In this document: in pieces, positions 12,119 through 23,566 of the stretch
Layout: each line of letters starts with the position of its first letter
Numbering within the stretch: position 1 is the first letter of the stretch
Assembly (NCBI GenBank): GCA_039583875.1
Contig: CM077151.1
Span: 116,454,609-116,518,608, forward strand
Direction: 5' to 3'
Origin: Platanthera guangdongensis
Taxonomy: Eukaryota > Streptophyta > Magnoliopsida > Asparagales > Orchidaceae
DNA length: 64,000 nt
Made by a program: the position numbers and the translations under genes
The notes under the pieces: generated by a model
Told to the model about the DNA's origin: nothing
What the model saw: only the letters and a program-made list of their open reading frames with translations
Database searches by the model: none

Positions 12119-12609
12119 TTGCACTTTAACTTCTGCATGTTTGACAAGATGTATACCAAGCGTAGCAAGAAGCTGATCTCAAAAGAATTCCAAGACCGTC
12201 TCACCGCTGCTCAGGCGAGAGCCCATGCTAACTCTGTCAGGGTGGTCCCTTGGCTCATGCGCAAGAAACCGGCCAGCTCGTCTTCCCAGCCTAAGAAGAA
12301 AAGGAAGGCTATATCGGTCAGGTGAGACCACTCGAAGAAATATTTGGCCTCTCCTTCCCCGACACCCGACGCGTCGAGAACCCTTCCCCTCCCCCCCCGC
12401 TAGAGGTATTCATCTTGCCTCACTTTATGGTGGAATTTTGCTTTGCTGCGTCTGACACAGTTCCCTTCTCACTTATAGGTTCCAGAAACTGCTTTCTAGA
12501 ACACTCCGACAATACTGACCCGGTTCGCCTCCTTTGCGAGAACCTGAAGCTGGTCACGGAGGGCATCCTCCCAACCACTAGAGTGATTTCCATCTCTTCG
12601 AGAATCTGA
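12119..12609 (+). CDS. Unidentified ORF pair, possibly spliced
   Basis: Two plus-strand reading frames lie between the COP1 PBS and a gypsy scrap. The first is a basic 68-residue ORF (12119-12325) with KKKRK near its end. The second ORF (12322-12609) includes the segment from GSRNCFLEHSDNTDPVRLL to VTEGILP. A GT at the end of the first (AGGTGAGACC near 12321) and a pyrimidine-rich CTCACTTATAG before GTTCCAG (12479) could be intron edges. I recognise no domain. It may be the leader or gag start of COP1, a captured host fragment, or chance. Confidence 0.25.
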
Positions 12610-12614
12610 TCTAA

Positions 12615-13018
12615 TTACATAGTCATCAATCGAGACTCGGGGCTCGATACCTGTACCTCTCTGCTCAAAGCATCGGCTACGGAGTTTGCTTTTCCGGGGT
12701 GGTAATTCAACGTAAATTGATAATCACACAAAAATTTCAACCTCCGTCGCTGCCTCAAGTTCAACTTTTTTTTTGTGTGAGCATACTTTAAATTCTTATG
12801 ATATGAAAATATTTCACAGTGGATGTCGTATAGGTAGTGTATCCAAACCTTCAAGGCGAACACCACTGCTCCTAACTCCAAATCATGAACTAGGTAATTG
12901 GCTTCATGCATCTTCAGTTACCTCGAAGCATAAGCGATCATATGCTCGTTCTCCATCAGTACTGATATCAAGACTCGCATTTTCTCCGTATTCATAAATA
13001 CATCAGAGTAGAAAAAAA
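12615..13018 (-). pseudogene. Gypsy RNase H fragment
   Basis: The minus strand reads ENEHMIAYASR, stop, LKMHEANYLVHDLELGAVVF, then ALKVWIHYLYDIHCEIFSYH, LNLRQRRRLKFLCDYQFTLN and YHPGKANSVADALSR. This is the RNase H domain that follows RT in Ty3/gypsy elements. It ends on the right near 13018 with YSDVFMNTEKMRV. I first took it as the continuation of GYP2, but its start overlaps GYP2's end by about 12 codons, so it may come from another copy. Confidence 0.85.
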
Positions 13019-14837
13019 ATACCCGCCGTTATGCCACGCCGTGCAGGGGACAACTACAGACGCTCAGGCACCCATCCTCATATTTACTTCATGTAAAAGA
13101 TTTATGAAATTAAGTTAAAGATAGTGCATATAAGTTATTATAGTTACTGACCGTGTCCCTCGGTCGGGTGGACCACTAGTCCATAGGTAAGAAAATATAT
13201 AAGTTTTACGCGTCGGAAAATACTGAGTTAGTTCATTTTTTAACCTATATGAGAATGAAGGTTTAGTATCTCTAAATGATGATATGTCTTCTACATTTAA
13301 TATATATAGAGAACTTTTATAACGCTTAAAAGTAGTAGATTTAGTAGTTGAAAGTCATGTCATGCTGATACTCCAGAATGCAGTTTTGTATACTTTAAAA
13401 TAACTAAATGGATCCTAACATAAATCATTCCCAAAGAGCAAGTACAAACCGGCAAAAAGTAACAGCAGTAAAAGTAGCAAGTGGTCTATCACAGAAAAAT
13501 CAAAAACTATGGGCATCAACAACTGACATGAACCCATAGTAAAATCAGACATGTATAAACAAAGTCAACTACCTCAAGCTCAGAGGTGGAAGCAAATGTC
13601 CACAGCAACCCGCAACACCAGAAACACAACACGGTCAGCTAAACCTGCTACTGCTCTGATCCTGAGGCATTCAGAAGAAAAACACCTCAAAAGCAAGTTA
13701 CAAATGGTGCAAAGAGTAAAGGCAGAATAAACAAACCTCAATGTGAAGAAAATTGTAAAGTGACTGAGACAAAAGGGTCAGCAGCGGAGTAAAGTAAGCA
13801 AAAAGTAAATCTAGCCGAGCAAGAAAGGCTAATCACATCATCCAGACAGAACAATCACTAAAATCAGAAGTTCAAACTTTCATCTTTCATTAATATTCAT
13901 GTTATTCATTAATAAAAAATGAGACTGATCAGCTCAACAATAAAGAGTACTGTGGCGGGAAAAAAGGTCCACAACACGCACAAACCCAGCCAACAGGCAC
14001 CATGCCGAGGGAGAAACCCCAACGCGCACAGACCAAGCTAAGGTAATGTGCCGAGGATGAATTTCCACAACGTGCATAGACTCAAGCATAAGGCACTATG
14101 CCGAGGGAGAAACCCCAAAGCGCACAGTCCATCTGTGTTTCTTTAGTTACATAATTATACAAGCAGAGTTCCTCTTTATTTATCACAGAATCACGGCCAG
14201 CAATCAATGTGGACTGCACAAAGACGTTTCAAGGTCAAGTAAAGTGCAGTTTAATCAAGAACAGCGAAATGCACAATGTGTCACATCGATCAAGATGACT
14301 CGATAGTTACAACTGCACGGCAACCAACTCGTTTATCAATTTTACGGAATAAAAATTGGGGGTATGTTTTTAGGGAAAACAAGTCGCGATTCAAGGAAAA
14401 GAGAAAAATAATTAGAATTCAAGAACAAGTTTCTATGCAATTTAAACATAACAACTCAACCCAATGTGGCAAAATTTAGAATAAACGAGCAAGAGAGAGA
14501 GCAAGAATATCACTTGCCTCGATTTTACCGGAAAGATTCTCTGAATCACCCCACGTCGCAGATCAGGGCAAAAGAAGACGTTAGAAGTCGAAATCTGAAC
14601 GGAAATGTCCGAAATAGAGGTTAGGGCCGAAAAACACTAACGAGAATACTCAAGGAATGGGAAAACAATTACCACGATAGCGTAGCTCTCGACGAGAGCT
14701 TTCCAGATCTACGATCGGTTGGAAATTTCAAGCACCGGAGCTCCGTCGGCGGCCACCGGAAGATTCACAACTTAGAGTTTTGTCGTCACGTCGCTCTGGT
14801 TCCGCCAGGAGAAGAAGAAGTCCCTTCCTTTTTTTAT

Positions 14838-14925
14838 CTTTCCTAAGTATAAGAATATACTTAGGAAAGTGATCAACATGAAAGTTGTTCGTCTCGCCGA
14901 GATCTACGACTTTCATGTTGATCAC
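14838..14925. repeat. Two abutting perfect hairpins
   Basis: Arms CTTTCCTAAGTATA (14838-14851) and their exact complement (14856-14869) flank a 4-base loop. Next to it, sharing one base, GTGATCAACATGAAAGT (14869-14885) pairs exactly with 14909-14925 around a 23-base loop. Perfect 14- and 17-bp arms in an otherwise decayed LTR are notable. Confidence 0.85.
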
Positions 14926-15009
14926 GTTTTATTTTGGGATCATCTTGACCCCTAAAATCACTTGTCCGTACGCCCGCACCTAATGGTTGCCCGCACAGTA
15001 TATGCCCCC

Positions 15010-15080
15010 TATATATATATATATGTTTAAATATATATATAAATATATATGTTTAAATCTATATATAAATATATATATTT
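15010..15080. repeat. AT-rich microsatellite
   Basis: A stretch of TATATATA and TATAAATATATA repeats with the phrase ATGTTTAAAT recurring. It looks like simple-sequence DNA; it could also supply TATA-like elements to the LTR. Confidence 0.8.
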
Positions 15081-15171
15081 ATAAAAACTTTTGTCTAAAA
15101 CAGACGATATACGAGCGAGTGCGCGAAGTACAAAAATAAAGGTTATGATGACTTCAAATCGAAAAGTGCTC

Positions 15172-15216
15172 AACATGAAAGTTGCAGATCTCGTCGAGAC
15201 GAACAAATTTCATGTT
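15172..15216. repeat. Hairpin related to 14869-14925 in inverted order
   Basis: Arms AACATGAAA (15172-15180) and TTTCATGTT (15208-15216) enclose a loop CAGATCTCGTCGAGACGAAC that is nearly the reverse complement of the loop at 14886-14908. The two hairpins are therefore inverted copies of one module about 250 bp apart. Confidence 0.75.
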
Positions 15217-15299
15217 AACAATTTTTCCATACGACATCGTTTTGACTCGTAAGACGGCACTCAAACGCAAACTGCAACGGACAATTCGACAAAGGCTAC

Positions 15300-15640
15300 A
15301 GATCACTCGAGTATGTAGAATATCACTCGAGTAGGCTGAAGACAACACTCGAGTTGATAAAATTTCACTCGAGTAAGCTGAAGACAGCACTCGAGTAGGT
15401 AAGAACATGACTCGAGTAGGTATTTACCTGAACAGAATGATCTACACGAGAACAGGAAAAATTACTCGAGTGGAAATCTCCATGAACAGGAAAAATGCAC
15501 AAGAGGAAGAATGTTTACTCGAGTAGAAAATTACGGGAACAGTATATTTACTCGAGTATTGCCAACAGCTCACTCGAGTATTGGAAACAATTCACACGAG
15601 TATTCCAAACATATCACTCGAGTAAACTAAGAGTACTCGT
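15300..15640. repeat. ACTCGAGT palindrome array
   Basis: I count 11 exact ACTCGAGT palindromes plus variants (such as ACACGAG) in about 340 bp, spaced roughly 20-40 bp. Sequence between them differs, so this is not a simple tandem repeat. It lies in the middle of the gypsy-type LTR. Confidence 0.9.
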
Positions 15641-16179
15641 GTATAAGAACAATTCTTTTTGCAAGAAAAATTTTTTGATCAAACTATACAAATGAATAGT
15701 AATTATCATTTTTGAATAGTACTTTAATATTAAAATATTCATATGTATATATTTTTGAATAAGAAAACTACGAGATCAAAACGGAGGCCCAAACGCGCGC
15801 CGAATTAAACGAAACTCACGCCGTAGATGAACACAGACGCTACGAACACAACGGCGAAGTCAAAACCAAAATCCGACGAGCCGTTCTTGAGATATAAATC
15901 CACAAAGTTTACGCCGAACATAAAATCTACAAAACTTCGGAAATTCGTCGAGGCTCGAATATCGCTCGGATCGCGACGAAACTTGATGAACAAGTCAGGA
16001 ATTAATCAATTTAATTTTCCAATGAGAAATTTTCCATTTTCGGCAGGGATTCGCGAATTTGGCCGACTCGATCGAATAGACGCAAAAACGCACTAACGGT
16101 GACGCGCCGCCCCTTACGTCATTATGACGTCAACAAGATGATTAAATAATTGCCAGAAAATCAGGGGCGTTACAACCGC

Positions 16180-17110
16180 TCCCATCCCTTGATATGATGC
16201 ATTAGTGTATACTTGAAATCCTTCCTTCCTAGAATGAAGGGATAGGATGGGTGCGGAGGTAAGTCTATCTTTCAGTACTAGGAAGGCAGCTTCACACTGG
16301 GGTGTCCTCTCGTATACTACACCTTTCTTTGTCAAGGCAATGAGAGGAAGGGCTATCTTTGAGAATACTTTCATGAACTTCAATAATACCCAGCAAGTCT
16401 AAGGAAACTCCGCACATCGGCCGCTGACTTCAGAGATGACCATTCCTTCAGTGCACGCACCTTGGCCAGATCCACGGCTAGTCCAGCACCACTGATCACA
16501 TGGCCTAAGAAGGCAACTTCTCGGAGCCAAAATTCACACTTACTGAACTTGGCAAACAAGGTATACTCCTTTATCCACTTCAGTACCAAGGTCAGGTGTT
16601 CAACATGCTCTTCCGCTGTCTTCGAATAGACTAAAATGTCATCGATGAAGACGATGGCGAAGACATCTAAGTATGGCTTAAACACCTTGTTCATCAAACT
16701 CATGAACATTGCAGTGGCATTTGTGAGCCCAAATGGCATCACGGTGAACTCATATAGGCCATATCTTGAGTTAAATGGCATTTTCTGGATATCCTCCTCT
16801 TGTTTCCTCAATTTATAATAACCCGAGCGCAGATCCAACTTGGAAAAACAATTTGCTCCTACCAGCTGATCGAATAACTCATCGATCCGGGGTAAGGGAT
16901 AGGTGTTTCACACCATTAAACAGTTTAGCTTTCGGTAATCTATACATAGTCGTAGCATTCCATCCTTCTGCTTAACAAATAGAACATGGGCTCCCCAAGG
17001 TGATGAACTGGGGCGAACGAAACCTAATTCTACTAGTTCATGTAGTTGACTCTAAACTCCACGAGTTCCTTTATGACCATTTTGTAATGGGTCCGAGAGA
17101 TGGGTTTGGC
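16180..17110 (-). pseudogene. GYP2 reverse transcriptase and RNase H start
   Basis: The minus strand gives a well preserved gypsy [62 protein letters not shown], the catalytic [26 protein letters not shown], then PLIALTKKGVVYERTPQCE and QVYTNASYQGMGAVV at the RNase H start. A 152-residue part (16838-16380) is open; stops occur upstream (after KGTRGV) and at the AGYY position. The reading breaks at 16174 where the LTR at 13027-16174 begins. The catalytic Asp pair is present but the gene is broken. Confidence 0.9.
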
Positions 17111-17339
17111 ACTCGGTACTAACTTAATCTGAAAGTACACCTCTCTATGCGGGAGTTACCCAGACAACTTTTCAGGAAATACCTCAGGAAGTCCCGCACC
17201 ACTCGCACGTATTTCATATCCATTGTAATTTCTTTTAGTTTGAAGCATATCGTATAGATTCCATCCCATTTCATATGGGATTTTAGGGTCTGAATTTAAG
17301 ATAGTAATATACGGTGTGTAAGTCTAATACCTTGAAAGA

Positions 17340-17680
17340 TGACCTCAGAGTCCCCATGCTTCAAGGAAATTCATTTCTCCGCTCAATCAATCCTGGCGTG
17401 GTGGCAATCCAACCACGTCATGTCTAGAATGAGGTCAAATTCTGGCATTCTCAATACTATGGCAGTGGTTTCAAAGATCTTTCCTCCAAGAAGTACCTCC
17501 AAATCATACTTAGCGGATGCAGTCATCTTAGAGCCATTCGGGAGGTGTACTCTCTGATAAATACCGGTGAAGTATTGCACACCTTTTAGGACTTTAACAA
17601 AGTCTGCCAACACAAACGAGTGTGTGGAACCAGTATCAAACAGATTATAGGCTGGTTTCCCACCAACCATCAAGGTGTCT
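17340..17680 (-). pseudogene. GYP2 aspartic protease
   Basis: A 96-residue minus-strand reading contains GGKPAYNLFDTGSTHSFVLA with the intact active-site DTGS, then VHLPNGSKMTASAKYDLEVL and the closing FDLILDMTWLDCHHA. This is a retropepsin-like domain of gypsy elements that would cut the Gag-Pol chain. It lies between gag and RT as usual. The domain itself looks intact, but gag and the linker to RT hold stops, so it would not be made as part of a full polyprotein. Confidence 0.88.
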
Positions 17681-17759
17681 AGGTATCAATTATAAAGACT
17701 CAAAGCTAGACCCCTAACATATCCTAGGCAATTGAAAAGGAATACTTATAGCATATTAA

Positions 17760-18860
17760 TCAAATCACAACATACTTGTAATCACCTCTTGAGTATTCCT
17801 CTCCTGCGCCATGTCGAATGCAAACACCTGATCCCGAGCAGGTCTGGGTTTCCTTCCTCGTGGTCCTCATCCTCGAACACGCACATGTCCCCGTCCTCTT
17901 GGAGCTACTGGAGGAAGGGCAGGGAGAGCATTTCCACCTAGCCGTTGAAAAAAGCATCGGATGTGGCCCGGCTGATTACACTAGAAGCAAACTCGCTCGT
18001 ATTGCTCCCTATGTTGTAGGTATTATGGTTGCGGTGGAAGTAGTGCTGGCTGCTGTGCCGGATGCTCCATTCTAAAGTTTTGAAGGAAGCGACCTCCTCC
18101 TCTATTATTTCCTCTTCCTCAGTTTTCCTGCCTCCTTCTATAACTAGGACTGGCCTCCATTACTCTCTCAGCTAGTCTCTTATTACCAGCCTGTACCCCC
18201 CAAGGGATCCGCTTCCAATCTCCTTGCCATGTCAATTATTTCTGCTAGGCTATAATCCGTTATAAACAAAAGTGCTTGCCTCAGGGGATCTCGCAAGACA
18301 TTGTAAAATCAATTTGCATAACCTTGGTCAACCCACTCGTAGGTATCTGCGAACCTAGCGAGATGTGAAAACTCCCGCCGATATTCAGTAACAGACTTGG
18401 ATCCATGTTTCAGCTGCAGGAATCTTTCCTCGAGCTCATCTCTAGCGGTCGAAGGGATGAAGTGCTCCATGAAAGCTCCAGAGAACTCAGTCCAACTGGT
18501 CTTCGTTTATACCCGACCCTGGAAGGTGGAACCAATGCGGGACTCCGACCACCTCTTCACATGCATTTGTAGGACTGAGACTACTAAGGTCACAGCCATA
18601 TTGACTAGGCATCTGATTCCAGCCAGTATTTCCTGTACCATCTCGAGCCACTCTTTGATGCGAACAGCTGACTCCGTCCCAAAGTAGTCTGGTGGGGAGA
18701 GAGCTTGGAAGGTGCTCAACTAATTAGATCTTGTGACTTGTTGTTGCACTAGGGCCTGTTGGACTTAAAGGCATCCAAAATCGCCATAAGCTCCTGCCCC
18801 AGCTCCGACTGATGAAACAATGTGGGTACAATAGGGGAGGGAATTCCCCCTACTGGCCCT
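17760..18860 (-). pseudogene. GYP2 gag, degenerate
   Basis: Minus-strand gag domain pieces are readable: ALSPPDYFGTESAVRIKEWL and VQEILAGIRC (18719-18507), followed in other frames by the RDELEERFLQL-like end of the domain. A zinc knuckle near 17975 reads CF-stop-CNQPGHIRCFF, with a stop inside and the last Cys lost. The N-terminal part near 18780 is Gln-rich. Several stops and shifts show it is dead. It is related to GYP1 gag (shared SAVR.EEWL) but clearly a different family. Confidence 0.8.
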
Positions 18861-19050
18861 ACATGTACTGGAAACTATACGTAAGGTAAAAACCTAAGGT
18901 CAAGTTGGCTAATCGTAAGGTCAAAATTGGACATACTTAGTGTGGATTACATATGGGCAGACCAATGCTTCCGCTACGTCAGTTTGTCCCCAAACTGACT
19001 TATCAAACGGGGTGGCACCATTATTCAATGACTTCTTTAGTTTAGGATCG

Positions 19051-19064
19051 TAGCTCTGATACCA
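19051..19064 (-). promoter_or_regulatory. GYP2 primer-binding site
   Basis: The minus strand reads TGGTATCAGAGCTA two bases after the LTR end GGGGTTCTTACA. It matches the initiator tRNA-Met PBS and sets the LTR edge at 19067. Confidence 0.88.
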
Positions 19065-19066
19065 TT

Positions 19067-20100
19067 TGTAAGAACCCCTCCTCCCGAAACACAAGACATG
19101 TCCGAGAGGAGTCTTTTGCCCATAACAGCCGCTTTCCGCTATCCTTAGCACATGGGCTAACATGTACTACAAGACGCATATCCTGCCGACTAAACATATC
19201 ATTCATGCCAACCCATCAAAAGAGTATAAAATAGAAGTCAATATCACACACTAGTATAAAATCCACAAGTACAACAAATAAAGTAATCAACCAAGGCTTC
19301 CATAATATAAGAGTACAAAATGCCAAATGGCAACAAAATGAGTCTCTCAAAACTCATATCGATCACTGAAGGCAGTGATGGTAGCGTCACTTCAGGCCCT
19401 GTCTCCCTATACTGGCTGCCCTCCTGCAAAACCTGTTGTTGTTCTATCTGCGGGGTTTCCTCCTAAAAAGGAAGACATAACAACCGTTAGTCAAAAGATA
19501 AAGTGGCTATCACATCCGCTCCCTTGGCGGCTCCTCGGCATCGGGCGGAGAAAGGAAAAGGGGTATAATATAAGTATATAAGCAGTAGTACAACAGGTGG
19601 AGAAATATATATAATATGAGTAGAAACAACAGTGAAGTATAACAAGTTCATCAACATTCTAGTCTTGCAGTATACTCAATGGTAATAATCCAATAAACAG
19701 GTAATCTACAACAAGAAGGTAACTCAACTTATATGAATGCCCATACAGACGTAAATTAAGGATCAGCTTAACAATAAAGTAACTCATCATATAATAATGC
19801 TCATACAAATTTATATGATGTGGCTCTTGTTTATGGAATGCAATGCAATGTTATGAATGTCTTATGATGACTCACCCATGTTCACACATGCACTTGCTAT
19901 GTCAACACAGACATTTAGTTCCCACTTTTTGAGTAGGTAGCTAACCTCTTAGGTGCCATACGTCGTGGCCAGATGGTGACAATGGAGCGGGATTTTCCAC
20001 TATTAGCCAGGCATCCACACAACCAAGCCTAAGCCTCCGTACGGCTAAACGCTAAGATCACACAGTAAAGCTTACATGCGCACTACGGCTCAGATGGGTC
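19067..20100 (-). repeat. GYP2 5' LTR, cut by ATH1
   Basis: It starts on the plus strand with TGTAAGAACCCC beside the PBS and runs to 20100, where the Athila-type LTR TGATGCAATC begins. The last five bases, GGGTC, are the candidate target site of ATH1. The rest of this LTR should lie beyond ATH1 but is not found in the window. No gene is seen in it. Confidence 0.75.
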
Positions 20101-21703
20101 TGATGCAATCTCGGCAAGTGCACATATTATTGTCAAGTAATAAACTGGGGGAGTTCTCCTCCGAATATCGAATCTCTCGAGGAGTGCAGATTGTTTGGGT
20201 GATCTTTCTCGTTGGAAAGTGATTGCAAATGCAACAAAGGTTGGGGTGTTTTAGAACAACCAAAAGTAATTACGCAGGTCGCATTCACCACTTCACAAGG
20301 GTGGAATACTCCGATGAGTATTAAAGTGTGCGGTCATAACCGTTGAGGGTCGAAAACACCTCTTCCCCAAGCTAGCCCCAAAAACAGGTTAGTGCGGCGT
20401 ATCACCAAGCAACAACCCGAATTTAGCTAAGGAAGTTAAGCAAAACTAAGAACTACAATAACAACATCAATATTAAACCATCATGAACATCGTTAAGAGT
20501 TCCTAGCAAGTTTAACAAACATCCTAAGCAAAGAAACAACATCCAAATCAGAGTATAAAGGAGATTTACAACCCAACGCGTGAAGGATAGCCACGATTCT
20601 CGGCCGGTGTCGAAGGTTGTCGGTCTTCGTCCGTACTCGGTTGGTGGTTGACGTCCAAGGAAGCTTGAAGTGTTGTCACCTACTTCAAAGGCATTTTCCC
20701 CATCTTCTTCATGTTTCGTGAAGGCTGGAAGTTGCTGGAAAACTCTTCAATGGTGGCGAGAAAGAGATCCAAATGCTCCTCTTGAGATGGAGAAGCGAAA
20801 AACAACGGAAGATCTTCGCTTGCGGCGAAGTTCGGAGGAAGAACAGTGGCCGGATGAGCTAGTCAAGGAGGAGAGAGGAAAAAGCGGCTGGAGGAAGGAT
20901 TTCCCTTTTAGAGGAGCGGAAATGGTGGACTATTCCCTGCTCCAGTGAACTCCTAAACTTAAATACGAGCAGGTAAGAAAAATGGTCAAGAACGGTTTGG
21001 CGCACGAATGTGCTTTAACCGTCTGATATTAACGTCTAGGCCAAGATTGCGGAAGAAGATGCGTTGACCTGTGCATTTTACTCGTGAACGGACGCTTCCG
21101 CCCGTGCGTGAAGGAAAATGTACGAGTAACCACAGAGAGCTGAAATTCATGGCAAGCAGTTGGAAGCGTGCATTTTACTCGCGCACGGGCACTTCTCCCC
21201 GTTTGTGAATAACTCGCACGATTAAGCACAAAGCGCTATAAAACTGGGAAGCAACAGGAAAACCGTGCGTCTCCTTCACACATGGTTCAGATTAAACCGT
21301 GCATGAAGAAATCGCACGGGTTGGTCAGTCCATCCAGACAAACCTGTAGAAAATGCACGATTCTGTAGAATTCTTGCGCTAAGGAATCGCACGACCGTGC
21401 GTTTTACACAAGTCAGAATTCTAGAATTGGGGGAAAACTGACCACCTGCACAGCAAAACCAAAGCTGGAGCAAAAGCTCCCAACACCAAATATATAGCAA
21501 GGAATAACCAAAACCGCACGAGTACCCCAGTACTTACCCCTGACATCCCGGTGCCATTCAAAAAACAATATGGGCCGAAAACGTGCACAATGGCTAAGTG
21601 AAGCACTAATCAAATATATGACATTTTCTACTAAAATAGTAGTGCACATGCATGATAATAAGCCCAGATGAGTCCAAAAATCCTATATAAATCAGACTCA
21701 TCA
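20101..21703 (-). repeat. ATH1 3' LTR (1603 bp)
   Basis: The plus strand runs from TGATGCAATCTCGG to CAGACTCATCA, so the ends are TGATG/CATCA. Its first 139 bases recur at 26092-26231. A polypurine tract lies just beyond 21703. It contains CGTGCG/CGCACG motifs (21040-21540) and a TATATAA on the minus-strand side (CCTATATAAATC at 21681-21692), which is placed like a promoter only for the last bases of the LTR. No coding is seen apart from a short basic ORF at 20670-20948 that I cannot assign. Confidence 0.85.
21040..21540. repeat. CGTGCG / CGCACG motif cluster in ATH1 LTR
   Basis: Words such as CCGTGCGT, TCGCACGG, GCGCACGGGC and GTGCATTTTACTCG recur many times on both strands. Phrases such as TCGCACGACCGTGCG form local dyads. 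It is looser than the other arrays but of the same style: CpG-bearing, self-complementary words with variable spacing. Confidence 0.6.
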
Positions 21704-21720
21704 CACCACCAGACTTAAAC
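21704..21720 (-). promoter_or_regulatory. ATH1 polypurine tract region
   Basis: The minus strand reads GTTTAAGTCTGGTGGTG directly before the LTR start TGATGAG. The same phrase (TTTAAGTCTGG then a G-rich run) is typical just upstream of the 3' LTR of Athila-type elements. Confidence 0.75.
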
Positions 21721-23560
21721 ATTTGCTCGTCCCGAGCAAATTTTCCCTAATGCGGACGAGTAAAATGGCATAGCTGGCCTTAAACTGCGCAGCGGAGTAC
21801 CATGCAAAATCGCATGCTCACGCTCATAGGAACACTGTAGAAAGAGTTTCTGATTATGCACTAATAGCCTATATATTTCTAAAGGCGTATCAAAATATTA
21901 TTACTACTCTACTATAGAATCGAGGGGAATCATTTGGTCATGCACAACGAGAAGGCAGACAATCACTAAGTTGAGCATTGCCAAAGCAAGGGTTCGGGAT
22001 TACCTCCAAAGGAATCCACCAATGTCGGTGACCTTATGCTTGCCCGTTCACACTATCTCAATGACACTAGTTTGGCTCAAGCGCGAATCAGTAGGACTTG
22101 GAGTATAATGTAGGCGCAGGCGAAGGTGGGGTATACAAAGATAAACAAGATGAATACGCACACCCAAAATGGGACCGCCCGAAAACACTCACAGCTACAC
22201 TCAATGACAAACACGTGTTGCGCACCACCAGACTTGGACTTTTAACGATGCGTGCACGCCCATAAAGAACACAATACCACAAAATATCACAACTCTATAG
22301 CAATTTTTTTATTTTTTTTTCTTTTATTCCACATTGGGAATTTTCTTTTTCAATTCATTTCATTTATTATTATTTTTTTCTTTTTATTTAACAAAATAAC
22401 CAAAACAAGCCGAAAACACGACAACACCACAAGCGGCACAAACACCCACATAACTGTCACACATAACAGATATAATATGAGAATAAAATAAACTAGCCGA
22501 GTGCCCACATTGGGGTATGCGAGTAGGAAAGGCTATATGGCTTTGGTAGCGAGGCGTAGGGATGTCAAAGCATGGGACAAGCTCAATGGGGATATCAACG
22601 GATAGGCGTCAGGAATGGTACAAGGCTCAAACTAGACAAAGTGACGGCCTACATCGCGTGCGCACTTGTCTAATCATGTACCCATGCTTTGAGAGTAGCT
22701 AGGGGTAAGTTCTTAGCAACCAAGAAAGACAATCCTTCCTCCCGACTCGAGCAATACGAGGCTAGCGATGTCGACACACATTCCTACGCTACCGTTTGAT
22801 TCATACCGATTTCGAAGTAGACGAGTAGAATAAAGAAGATTTATGCCAATAGAAATAATATACGCTCTGAGCATAAAAAGAATCTAATTGTACACGTAAT
22901 ACTAAATGAGACGTGAGCACTCGATTAGGAGCACTACTGGAGTCAACAATTTACTCCACCTCGAAATCCTAGGCCAGCGTCGAAATTTTCCAAATCGTAC
23001 ACAAGTGATTATAAAACTCACGACGTGCTCCTGTTCCAGCACGCGCTCAAGTGCGGTGCAGTGGTATGCAATGTCAATCATTAAAGACAGCTAATGAAAA
23101 TATTCTTATAGTATGACAATGATTTAATGCACGTGCATGAGTAACCCGCATAACTCTCCCCACCAAACTTAGCCTAAACATCCTAACACCACAACATGAT
23201 CGTGAAATTAAAAAGAAAGTAAGTGGAAGGAGTTACCCAATGCTTAGAAATGAGCATACCAGAAGATTGGCGTTAATTTCTGTTGAAAAATCCACGACCC
23301 AAATTAACTCCACCTGCAAAAGAAAACACCTCCAAGCACAACAATCATATTATATAATATGCAAAAAAAACCAAAAACAAAATAATGGGTTGTCTCCCAG
23401 AAGCCACTTTTCTTTACCGTCCTTAAGGTGGACCAAATACCTGTATAAGCAGATTTATATAAAGTTCCAGATCATAAGCGCAGTATGCAACGATGAAGTC
23501 TAAAATTTCTCACACAACATTAAACACATATTATACTACAAAAGTGGGGGGCGGGGCAGA
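21721..23560. other. ATH1 internal non-coding stretch
   Basis: In intact Athila elements RT, integrase and an env-like region would lie on this side of protease. Here I see no conserved motif of any of them. The DNA holds a T-rich run (22300-22390), the phrase CCACCAGACTTGGAC near 22225 that resembles the polypurine region at 21704, and no long ORF. ATH1 therefore seems to be a derivative that lost most of pol. Confidence 0.6.
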
Positions 23561-23566
23561 GATCCT

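Larger units (their letters stand above)
13027..16174 (-). repeat. Gypsy-type LTR (solo or partial), minus strand
   Basis: On the minus strand the segment opens with TGTAACGCCCCTGATTT at 16174, a common gypsy LTR start, and runs through non-coding DNA to near 13027 (GGCATAACG). Candidate target duplications are ACCGC (16175-16179) and CCCGC (13022-13026), one mismatch. No protein domain was recognised in these 3.1 kb. It holds an AT microsatellite (15010-15080), two related hairpins (14838-14925 and 15172-15216) and an ACTCGAGT array. The left edge is uncertain. Confidence 0.6.

Noticed and set aside
20670..20948. A 92-residue plus ORF with many Arg/Glu (KRKTTEDLRLRRSSEEEQW).
   Set aside because: It lies inside the ATH1 LTR with no counterpart to test in the cut second LTR and no recognised domain.
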